DNA from: a virus | Direction: 5' to 3' (one strand) | Virus record (IMG/VR): IMGVR_UViG_3300045733_000153 | Location: 1-25,700 of that record | DNA: 25,700 bases | Shown: positions 9,460-15,015 of the stretch, piece by piece | Numbering within the stretch: position 1 is the stretch's first letter | How the letters are laid out: each line of letters starts with the position of its first letter | Translations under genes and position numbers: made by a program | Notes under the pieces: generated by a model | What the model was told of the DNA's origin: nothing | Database searches by the model: none | Seen by the model: the letters and a program-made list of their open reading frames with translations, nothing else

Positions 9460-9889
9460 CTTCTATTTTTTTACTTAAATATTCTTTTGCTTTATCTAAT
9501 AATTCTATATTGTCTTCAAAACCACCTATAGATAAATTACACTTGATACATAATAACCCACGTATTTTACCAGTTACATGATCGTGGTCAACAGACAAGC
9601 TTTTACTAAATTCACTTTCATGTTTACCACATATAGCGCAACAACCATTTTGTTTTAAAAATATTAAATTATATTCTTCAATTGTAATACCATAATACTT
9701 TTTTAAAAATTCATTTTTTATAATAGGCTTATGTGCTGTTCTATTAATTATAGATCTACATATCTTACAACGGGAATCCCTATAATACTCTTTACCTCCT
9801 GATTTATGAAATTCAGATCTACTTTTAGTAATTCCACATCCAATACATTTCTTAACTAAAATTTTATCTCCTTTTACTGATGCTCCCAT
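9437..9889 (-). CDS. HNH endonuclease, recombination endonuclease VII type, probable homing endonuclease
   Basis: A 150-residue protein. An N-terminal zinc-ribbon-like part has C15-x2-C18 and C41-x2-C44. It is followed by the endonuclease VII core: C84-x2-C87, then D101-H102-D103-H104 in LSVDHDHVTGKIRG, then C114-x2-C117 with N118. In T4 endonuclease VII the four Cys hold zinc, and the Asp-His pair and the Asn after the last Cys form the active site; all are present here. The ATG overlaps the stop of the 11-codon stub (TAATG), and the 3' end overlaps the start of the 154-residue gene by 23 nt. The insertion and the split, recoded start point to a free-standing homing endonuclease. It shares a long stretch of its core with the HNH gene at 10627-11178, so the two are paralogues. 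A role as a Holliday-junction resolvase is possible but fits the location less well. Confidence 0.88.
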   Translation of the reverse strand: MGASVKGDKILVKKCIGCGITKSRSEFHKSGGKEYYRDSRCKICRSIINRTAHKPIIKNEFLKKYYGITIEEYNLIFLKQNGCCAICGKHESEFSKSLSVDHDHVTGKIRGLLCIKCNLSIGGFEDNIELLDKAKEYLSKKIEDVFLERP

Positions 9890-9924
9890 TATAAAATATT
9901 GTTAGGACCACGGCTAAAGAACAT
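9889..9924 (-). pseudogene. Stranded 11-codon start of the 154-residue gene
   Basis: ATG at 9924 opens a frame reading MFFSRGPNNIL and then TAA. The first ten residues match the start of the 154-residue protein except for N9/K9. The ATG sits inside the last codons of ring protein 2, giving an 11-nt overlap (ATGTTCTTTAG), which is the compact spacing used elsewhere in this operon. The stub's TAA overlaps the HNH ATG (TAATG). I read this as the original start of the interrupted gene, left behind when the HNH gene entered. It may still be translated and serve to carry ribosomes from ring protein 2 onto the HNH start. Confidence 0.8.
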
Positions 9925-10624
9925 TATTTAGTTGTATAGGATTATTTATATCATTGTTAGTTACATCAGTAGGTGCAACTGCTTCGATTTTAAGTTCCTT
10001 CTGTAGTATCATTGCTTTTAAATCAGGCAACATATTTATTGGTATAGGATATTTTGAATCTAAATCAAAATAAGGTTGATTGGTTATTGGATTAACAAAC
10101 CTACCAACTTCTGATGGTACTTCAAATATCCCCCGTACTTTGATATACTCTAATGGAAAATCATTAATAACATATAATTGTTGATTCCTTAAAAAACAAA
10201 GTCTGTCATTTAATGTGTATTTCTTATACTGCTGCCACCTAACCCTACCTTCTGGAACAAGTTGTATCTCTTCGTCCATAGGTGTACCTATGTACATAAA
10301 ACCAGAATTAAAATTTAAATCAATTGTATTAGGAAGTTTTAATACAGTTCGTTTAATACGTGTATTAGATTTATCTCTATCATTAATGATATCATCTCCC
10401 TCTACTTCTGTTTCTTCTAATCTCAAATGATTAATCTCTTGTATATAATCAGGATTAGGTTTCTTACCTTTATCAAGATCTCTCTTTAATAATACAGCTC
10501 TATATTGATGAACCCAATCTTCTATCTGCCTAATAGATATAGTTTCACTAGAAGATATATTAGATGCTCTAATAATCTTTAGTAAGTCATTTGTAATTGT
10601 ACGCAAGGTTGTAAAAGTTACCAT
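9914..10624 (-). CDS. Tail ring protein 2 (crAss-like)
   Basis: A 236-residue protein. Residues near the N-terminus read RTITNDLLKIIR, then a conserved helix with ISIRQIEDWVHQYRAVLLKRD followed by KGKKPNPDYIQEI. A beta-rich centre and a C-terminal helix (INMLPDLKAMILQKELK) follow. The I-x-x-R-Q-(I/V)-E-x-W-(I/V)-HQYRA-x-L-(L/I)-KRD signature is, as I remember it, diagnostic for a crAss-like virion protein that forms one of the stacked tail rings (ring protein 2). It is soluble with no signal sequence. It ends with TAG, overlapping the ATG of the following stub by 11 nt. It is flanked on both sides by endonuclease VII-type HNH genes. The start at 10624 lies 2 nt after the upstream HNH stop, with only A/T upstream. 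Confidence 0.72.
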   Translation of the reverse strand: MVTFTTLRTITNDLLKIIRASNISSSETISIRQIEDWVHQYRAVLLKRDLDKGKKPNPDYIQEINHLRLEETEVEGDDIINDRDKSNTRIKRTVLKLPNTIDLNFNSGFMYIGTPMDEEIQLVPEGRVRWQQYKKYTLNDRLCFLRNQQLYVINDFPLEYIKVRGIFEVPSEVGRFVNPITNQPYFDLDSKYPIPINMLPDLKAMILQKELKIEAVAPTDVTNNDINNPIQLNNVL

Positions 10625-10626
10625 AT

Positions 10627-11178
10627 TTAATTATTTTTTATTATGTATTCAAATGCGTTTCTAAGTAATTCTGTGGATTCCATAAAATAACCTAATCCTC
10701 TATTGCAATTACCACACAGTAGACCTTTTATTTTTCCAGTCACATGATCATGATCAACAGATAGGCTTTTACTAAATTGACTTTGATGCTTACCACATAT
10801 TGCACAACAACCTTTTTGATTTTCAAATAACTCGTTGTACTGATCTAAAGAAATTTTATACCAATAATTTAAATGAACATTACGTATTACTTTTGGATTT
10901 TCTTTTCTATATTTTAAACTTCTCTTACAATCGCATATTTTACATACGGAAGCTTTACCACTATATGAATATTTAAATTTATAAAAATCAGATAAAGGTT
11001 TAGTTAATCCACATTTACTACAAGTTTTAAATTCTGGTATAATTCGTTTGGTATATTTATATTCTGGCCAATCTAAAGATTCACATCTAAATTTAATCTT
11101 ACCTCTAGCAAAATGTAAAGTTTTAGCAGCTTCTGTAATTGAGTTAAAATAAATATTATTTATTATTAAACACGGCAT
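10627..11178 (-). CDS. HNH endonuclease, endonuclease VII type with NUMOD-like N-terminus
   Basis: A 183-residue protein. Residues 5-30 (INNIYFNSITEAAKTLHFARG) look like a NUMOD1-type DNA-binding helix found in homing endonucleases. A zinc-ribbon-like section follows with C53-x2-C56 and C79-x2-C82. The endonuclease VII core has C125-x2-C128, D142-H143-D144-H145 in LSVDHDHVTGKIKG, and C155-x2-C158 followed by N159, so zinc and catalytic positions are intact. The core is nearly identical in motif to the neighbour at 9437-9889; the N-terminal module differs. It begins one base after the stop of the membrane-anchored gene upstream (TAACATG) and ends 2 nt before ring protein 2. It is a free-standing homing endonuclease candidate sitting between genes without breaking either. 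I see no duplicated gene end here, unlike its sibling. Confidence 0.85.
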   Translation of the reverse strand: MPCLIINNIYFNSITEAAKTLHFARGKIKFRCESLDWPEYKYTKRIIPEFKTCSKCGLTKPLSDFYKFKYSYSGKASVCKICDCKRSLKYRKENPKVIRNVHLNYWYKISLDQYNELFENQKGCCAICGKHQSQFSKSLSVDHDHVTGKIKGLLCGNCNRGLGYFMESTELLRNAFEYIIKNN

Positions 11179-11179
11179 G

Positions 11180-11794
11180 TTATTTCTTTTGTTTAAATTT
11201 TATTATAGTAGTACTAAATTCTATACCAAATATATTACCTTGTGGTTGCCAAGTAGCACCAAAAGAACCTTTAGGATATATGTAATCTAATTTTAATGCT
11301 AATTTATTAAATGCATTTAATTTTGTACTATCGTTAGTAAGCTTATATACTGGCATACTTAAACCTAATTGAATATACTTATGATAAGTAATTGAATTAT
11401 CTGTATAATTATTAGTTAAAGTCTGTGGCCTAAGTATGTTATATTTGAAATCATATGACAATGGTTGATTACGACTTATGACAGTACGCAACTTCCAACT
11501 TAGATTACTATCTTGTTCTTCCCAAGTATAACCATATGTACTAAAGTAATCTTTTAATATTGCTGCAGTATCAACATTAGCTGGTATAATTACTGGTTTG
11601 TCTTTATATATCGTATCTCTAATAACCCACGGCTTATAATGATTGACAGAATACCATTGAGTATCTACTACGTATTCTGTATGTGTTATTGTTACTGGAG
11701 GTTTATGAGATTGCCAACCTGCATAAAACCCACTACCAAGCAATGCTAATACAATTAACCCACCTACTATTACTTGCTGCCAAAACTTACTCAT
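11180..11794 (-). CDS. Membrane-anchored, spanin-like protein of the lysis cassette (DUF6808-like)
   Basis: A 204-residue protein. A single N-terminal hydrophobic helix (about residues 8-26, VIVGGLIVLALLGSGFYAG) is preceded by K and followed by a polar region rich in short beta strands (ITHTEYVVDT, VIRDTIYKDKPVIIPANVDT). It ends in a basic tail (KFKQKK). The helix, then paired RDT/PVIIPA segments, then a 'D-x-A-x-(I/L)-L-x-D-Y-F-x-T' stretch resemble Bacteroidetes phage proteins annotated DUF6808, often next to holins. This topology (inner-membrane anchor with periplasmic body) suits an i-spanin-like role, but no lipoprotein partner is visible nearby. The ATG overlaps the stop of the upstream small membrane protein by 8 nt (ATGAGTAA), implying translational coupling. 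The family assignment is from memory. Confidence 0.55.
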   Translation of the reverse strand: MSKFWQQVIVGGLIVLALLGSGFYAGWQSHKPPVTITHTEYVVDTQWYSVNHYKPWVIRDTIYKDKPVIIPANVDTAAILKDYFSTYGYTWEEQDSNLSWKLRTVISRNQPLSYDFKYNILRPQTLTNNYTDNSITYHKYIQLGLSMPVYKLTNDSTKLNAFNKLALKLDYIYPKGSFGATWQPQGNIFGIEFSTTIIKFKQKK

Positions 11795-12089
11795 TTTTTA
11801 TAATTTCCTTTACAGTACCAGTGCTAGGGTCAGTACTAGTTGTTGTTGTTTTAACCATTTTATATTCACCAGTAGGTCTAATACTTTCTCCTATTACCCA
11901 TGTAAGGAATGGAATTTCTATAGCAGCTAATCCTCCGCCTAATTCTAATAGATTGGTTTTAAGAAGCATACCTATATTAAATACAATTACATTTACAAAT
12001 AGTACAAGTAAAGTAATTTTCATTCTACGTTGTGTTTCTGGAAGTATGCTATTTATGTCAAACTTCAAGAAATTCATAAATATACTCAT
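11787..12089 (-). CDS. Small membrane protein, holin candidate
   Basis: A 100-residue protein. After an amphipathic start (MSIFMNFLKFDINSIL) and a basic ETQRRMK there is one clear hydrophobic helix (about residues 25-43, ITLLVLFVNVIVFNIGMLL). A second, weaker one follows (about 50-68, ELGGGLAAIEIPFLTWVIG). The hydrophilic C-terminal tail is Thr/Ser-rich and charged. Short length, two membrane segments, a charged tail and location between a DUF5675-like gene and a membrane-anchored gene fit a class II holin. No family is recognised. The start overlaps the previous stop by one base (TAATG). It could equally be an antiholin or accessory membrane protein. Confidence 0.5.
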   Translation of the reverse strand: MSIFMNFLKFDINSILPETQRRMKITLLVLFVNVIVFNIGMLLKTNLLELGGGLAAIEIPFLTWVIGESIRPTGEYKMVKTTTTSTDPSTGTVKEIIKNE

Positions 12090-12505
12090 TATATTATAGT
12101 TAACTGAAATTTATCTGGAAGTACTGTAAGTAACTTCTTCATAGCTATGCTACTATCTGCAACATCTATACTACCATCATTATTTATATCTACAAATCTC
12201 ATACCTGGTAGTATGCAACCTTCTGTATCTATATGATTACCTGTTACATAATTACCTATATGTATTTCTATAGCTGTACGATTAGGTACGTCTTTTAATA
12301 AAAAGATCATACCCTTTCCCTTTGTTGGAGATATAGTCTTTATTACATCATATGTACCTTCAGGTATACAGGAAGTATTTTGATTGTTATCCTTCCATGG
12401 TAATTCTATTGTGTTACAATTAAATACAGAAATATCTCCACTGAATACATAAAGACATCCTGTTGTTTCTAATTGACTATAATTTCTACTTATAACTACT
12501 TTCAT
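12089..12505 (-). CDS. DUF5675-like protein with an EF-hand/dockerin-type loop
   Basis: A 138-residue protein from the ATG at 12505, which gives TAACATG spacing after the upstream stop, the same as at 11178-11182. An in-frame TTG at 12514 would add three residues and overlap the upstream gene. Landmarks are IELPWKDN (33-40), CIPEGTYDV (46-54), IEIHIGNYV (79-87) and DTEGCILPG (93-101), the pattern of the DUF5675 family common in Bacteroidetes phage lysis regions. Residues 106-117 read DINNDGSIDVAD. This has Asp/Asn at loop positions 1, 3, 5, 9 and 12, a calcium-loop pattern as in dockerins and EF-hands. The H-x-G-N plus T-E-G-C-I pair (H82, C97) recalls the His/Cys signature of YkuD L,D-transpeptidases. 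A peptidoglycan-active role is therefore conceivable but unproven. Confidence 0.6.
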   Translation of the reverse strand: MKVVISRNYSQLETTGCLYVFSGDISVFNCNTIELPWKDNNQNTSCIPEGTYDVIKTISPTKGKGMIFLLKDVPNRTAIEIHIGNYVTGNHIDTEGCILPGMRFVDINNDGSIDVADSSIAMKKLLTVLPDKFQLTII

Positions 12506-12506
12506 G

Positions 12507-12881
12507 TTATTCAAAAAATTTTATAATAAGAGCTACTATACCAGTTAGAAATCCACCAGCACCAATTACATATGCCCAAATAACTGCTGCACTTTGTTTT
12601 ATATTTTCAAGTTTGTCTATTCTTTTACTAAGCTGTTCTAGCTTTTCTATTAAAGCCATGTGAGCTACCTCATATTCCATTCGTGGAATTAAAGTACGCT
12701 GTTGATCAGTTAATGTTCCTCTAAATTCATTTACACTTTCAAATCTCTTATCACTAGCTACTTCAGCTTTAGTAACAGCTCTATCTAAAGAGATAAATTT
12801 TTCATATACTTGTTTTTCTCTTTCTTCTAGAATTGTTTCTAAATATTCCTTTAATGATAGTATAGTCCAAACTTGGTCCAT
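12507..12881 (-). CDS. Coiled-coil protein with C-terminal membrane anchor, holin-associated type
   Basis: A 124-residue protein. Residues 9-50 form a charged helix (LKEYLETILEEREKQVYEKF, then AEVASDKRFESVNEFRGTL). Residues 70-95 are a second coiled coil (ALIEKLEQLSKRIDKLENI), and residues 99-121 are one hydrophobic helix (AVIWAYVIGAGGFLTGIVALII) with a short KFFE tail. The KRFESVNEFRGTL-x-D-Q segment is familiar from small phage proteins placed beside holins and lysins, similar in shape to XhlA-type haemolysin/holin partners. The start overlaps the upstream stop (TAATG at 12881). It probably sits in the inner membrane with the coiled coil in the cytoplasm. The exact function is unknown; it is one of the two holin candidates of this cassette. 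Confidence 0.55.
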   Translation of the reverse strand: MDQVWTILSLKEYLETILEEREKQVYEKFISLDRAVTKAEVASDKRFESVNEFRGTLTDQQRTLIPRMEYEVAHMALIEKLEQLSKRIDKLENIKQSAAVIWAYVIGAGGFLTGIVALIIKFFE

Positions 12882-13186
12882 TATAATTCAATTATATAAA
12901 AGGTTCCACATATATTATTTATGTGTTGCATCACATCCCTAATCTCTTCTATAGTAAAAAAATTATAAGACGAAGGGTTGATCCCATCATCTATGTTAGT
13001 TGAGTATTGTAAAAAATAATCGTATATACAATCTAAGTAAGCAGATAATAACATTAGTTTCATTATATCACATTTCATACCAGACTTACCTAGCCTTTGT
13101 TTTCTAGATATTAAGTCACCATATTCTGTAACTGCTGTACGAATATTAGTTATAAAAGTATCTACCTCTGATTGTGTTGCTGCCAT
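12881..13186 (-). CDS. Small protein of unknown function
   Basis: A 101-residue soluble, mostly helical protein: VDTFITNIRTAVTEYGDLISRKQRLGK as an N-terminal helix, MKLMLLSAYLDCIYDYFLQYS as a central hydrophobic helix, then TIEEIRDVMQHINNICGTFY. Three spaced Cys residues (C39, C53, C93) form no recognisable metal motif. I recall similar small proteins at the head of lysis cassettes or next to tail genes in Bacteroidetes phages, but I cannot name a family. The ATG follows an A/T-only leader (AAAATAAATAAA-ATG), and its stop is coupled to the next gene by TAATG. It starts the tightly coupled run of five genes down to 11180. Confidence 0.6.
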   Translation of the reverse strand: MAATQSEVDTFITNIRTAVTEYGDLISRKQRLGKSGMKCDIMKLMLLSAYLDCIYDYFLQYSTNIDDGINPSSYNFFTIEEIRDVMQHINNICGTFYIIEL

Positions 13187-13197
13187 TTTATTTATTT

Positions 13198-13746
13198 TTA
13201 CTTTTTGGTGAGGACTACGTGGATGTCGTTAATAACATTCATGTAATGGAGTATTGCAAAGTTTCTTGCTTCCTCTGATTTGTTAGCCCATAATACATTC
13301 ATGTCATAACCATAAGTATAATCAAAATCACAAGTTATAGGATAATGATCTAACTTATTAGTTTCTCTCCACTGTTTATTATAATACAAAAATGTAGCTT
13401 CACTTATTGCTCTAAGATGAGTTGGATCTTGCCAACATCTAATAGAGTTATAATAAGGGGCTACAATCTTAAACTTACCACCTGGTTTAAGTATGCGATA
13501 TACTTCATTCATAAATTTCATTAAGTCAGGAGTATGTTCTACATAATGACTGCATACTATATCTTCTGCACTATCTGATTCTATAGGCCATGGGAATATT
13601 GTTAAATCTACCACGCCATCTACATTTTCTCCAGGGAATATATCTACCCCAAAATAACCTTCTTGTTTATTCTGTCCACAGGCCAAATCTAAACGTAATT
13701 CGTTTATCATTTTAACTGGACTCGGTTCTACTGTTCCTTTTTTCAT
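13198..13746 (-). CDS. Class I SAM-dependent methyltransferase
   Basis: A 182-residue protein. Residues 17-36 hold motif I (LDLACGQN) and the following acidic residue D35 (GVDIFPG), which together bind S-adenosylmethionine. SDSAEDIVCSHYVEHTPD (58-75) is motif II with the 'hE' typical of the Methyltransf_11 class. LKPGGKFKIVAPYYNS (86-101) is motif III. DPTHLRAIS (107-115) resembles the DP-x-H-x-R-x-(F/S) stretch seen in small-molecule or sugar methyltransferases. It lies downstream of the glycosyltransferase at 14202-14942, separated only by the HNH gene, so the two probably formed one pair acting on a glycan. The substrate (virion or cell-surface sugar, or a protein) is not known. The length is compact for the family but all core motifs are present. 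Confidence 0.8.
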   Translation of the reverse strand: MKKGTVEPSPVKMINELRLDLACGQNKQEGYFGVDIFPGENVDGVVDLTIFPWPIESDSAEDIVCSHYVEHTPDLMKFMNEVYRILKPGGKFKIVAPYYNSIRCWQDPTHLRAISEATFLYYNKQWRETNKLDHYPITCDFDYTYGYDMNVLWANKSEEARNFAILHYMNVINDIHVVLTKK

Positions 13747-13749
13747 ATT

Positions 13750-14208
13750 TTATATGTGTTTCCAACCTGTACGATTTACTATTCTCTTTATTGTACTTTT
13801 GCTTACTCCATACATTAAAGAAACTAGCCTGGTTGATTTAATATTAAGATAAATTTTTCTTATTTCTAATACTTGTTCTTCAGTTAATTTAGCTGAAGCA
13901 TTTTTTACACCTCTTGCAGATCTTCCTTTATTAGCTTTATCTTTATGATTATCTGCTTCTGTTCCTAAAAATAAATGATCTGGATTTACACATCTTTTAA
14001 CATCACATTTGTGAAGTACATGCTTATCATTTAAAAAGATAGTAGGATTAAATATTTTCCATGATGCTCTATGAGCTAATCTATTTTGTCCATAAATCCA
14101 AAAAATACCATATCCTGTGATATCAATATGACCTTTCCATAACCAACATCCAAAATCATCTTTAATAATTTTAGAAATAAATCTTTCTTCATTAGTCATA
14201 GCTACCAT
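13750..14208 (-). CDS. HNH endonuclease (HNH_3 type) with C-terminal helix-turn-helix
   Basis: A 152-residue protein. Residues 10-50 read FISKIIKDDFGCWLWKG...GYG, a typical start of phage HNH_3 proteins. The nuclease motif is VLHKCDVKRCVNPDHLFLGT, giving H66, C68, C73, N75 and H78. The C-terminal 45 residues (KLTEEQVLEIRKIYL, then LVSLMYGVSKSTIKRIVNRTGW) form a helix-turn-helix that should read the target DNA. It is a different family from the two endonuclease VII-type genes in this window. The ATG at 14208 overlaps the glycosyltransferase stop (ATGGTAG). An internal ATG at 14199 (M4) is an equally good start. It separates a glycosyltransferase from a methyltransferase and is most likely a free-standing homing endonuclease. 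Confidence 0.85.
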   Translation of the reverse strand: MVAMTNEERFISKIIKDDFGCWLWKGHIDITGYGIFWIYGQNRLAHRASWKIFNPTIFLNDKHVLHKCDVKRCVNPDHLFLGTEADNHKDKANKGRSARGVKNASAKLTEEQVLEIRKIYLNIKSTRLVSLMYGVSKSTIKRIVNRTGWKHI

Positions 14209-14942
14209 ACTGTATCAGGTTGACCAGCAGTACCATAATAATCGTAATGGCCTACTTTAACTCTGCAATCGCAAGCAAACCTATAACCGGCCTTCGCAGC
14301 GTTTTCGTAAAAATAGAGATCCTGCGTATAGGCCTTAGCCCCAACCCCTGGTATAACTTCTTGTACTGTTTTAAACCATGGTTTTGGAATATCAGGATCT
14401 TTAAACATCTCCATTTTAAATAGGTTAAATCCCATGCCTAACCCATTACATTCCATTACTTCCCCAGTTCTTGGTATTTGTGGAATAAAATTTTTAGGTT
14501 GAACGCTTGGTGATCCGTAACACATTGGTTGACCACCCTCCCCCTTAGTCCAATATAATCCTTGTACTACATCATACTTATCCATACTTTCGTATAGTTT
14601 AAGTAATCCATCTGCTGGAGGCATATTATCTTCTTCAACTGTTAATATATATTTATAAGTAGAAAGTTCTGGATTAGCAAGTATACTTTCAATTATACTA
14701 TTGTATGCTTGTCCTACTTCCATACCTATAGCAAATATAGGTCCTACTACTTTCTGATTCATAGGTCTCATTAAGCCCATCCAACTCTGCACAACTTTTG
14801 CAGGTATCAATCCTCTTGTAGGACATATTATAATAGTGGATAGGTCTTTGTAACTTTTACTTTTTTCTAGTCTATCTGCTGATGCATCCAAATCTTTATT
14901 ATGAAAGCCTGACGGATCGACTGTTGCTATTTGTGGATTCAT
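14202..14942 (-). CDS. GT-A fold glycosyltransferase-like protein
   Basis: A 246-residue protein. STIIICPTRGLIPAKVVQSW (35-54) is the first strand and helix of a GT-A nucleotide-sugar binding fold. YKYILTVEEDNMPP (96-109) carries the acidic metal-binding cluster (E103-E104-D105). GEVMECNGLGMGFNLFK (160-176) is the glycine-rich acceptor segment. YTQDLYFYENAAKAGYRFAC (205-224) followed by VKVGHYDYYG (229-238) gives the late Asp (D208) and His (H232) common in this group. Such genes are frequent in phage structural regions. The start at 14942 follows the 73-bp gap with a hairpin, so it may be the first gene of its own transcript. Probable role: glycosylating virion proteins or competing with host surface glycosylation. 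Donor and acceptor are unknown. It ends in TAG. Confidence 0.72.
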   Translation of the reverse strand: MNPQIATVDPSGFHNKDLDASADRLEKSKSYKDLSTIIICPTRGLIPAKVVQSWMGLMRPMNQKVVGPIFAIGMEVGQAYNSIIESILANPELSTYKYILTVEEDNMPPADGLLKLYESMDKYDVVQGLYWTKGEGGQPMCYGSPSVQPKNFIPQIPRTGEVMECNGLGMGFNLFKMEMFKDPDIPKPWFKTVQEVIPGVGAKAYTQDLYFYENAAKAGYRFACDCRVKVGHYDYYGTAGQPDTVW

Positions 14943-15015
14943 ATAATGTTTTACTTTTATATACGAAAAAAGTCGTATAAAGTTGCAATTTGTTATATTT
15001 TATGTATAATAAAGT
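14943..15015. other. Only sizeable intergenic gap; A/T-rich with a hairpin
   Basis: This 73-bp stretch separates the adsorption module from the glycosyltransferase onward and is the largest gap in the window. It is almost entirely A/T and holds the inverted repeat at 14960-14979. Its position suits a promoter or processing site for the downstream genes. I could not identify a convincing Bacteroidetes promoter (a -7 TAnnTTTG box) in it. Confidence 0.5.
14960..14979 (-). terminator. Hairpin between operon segments, possible terminator or processing site
   Basis: A perfect 7-bp inverted repeat, TATACGA / TCGTATA, with a 6-base loop (CTTTTT when read on the minus strand). It lies 37 bp after the stop of the 1506-residue gene and 18 bp before the glycosyltransferase ATG. 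The stem is weak (2 G-C pairs) and is followed by TAAAAG rather than a U tract, so a classical intrinsic terminator is doubtful. An RNA-processing or regulatory hairpin is equally possible. Confidence 0.35.

Noticed and set aside
10627-11178. Second case of a gene split with rebuilt start, by analogy to the HNH gene at 9437-9889
   Set aside because: The upstream gene end and the ring protein 2 start show no shared or recoded sequence; this HNH gene sits cleanly between two intact genes.
11683-12099. 138-codon open frame on the plus strand
   Set aside because: It is antisense to two membrane-protein genes that are coupled on the minus strand; its hydrophobic look is a mirror of their codons.
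12505-12514. TTG start for the DUF5675-like gene
   Set aside because: An ATG three codons downstream gives the TAACATG spacing used elsewhere in this operon and avoids overlap with the upstream gene.
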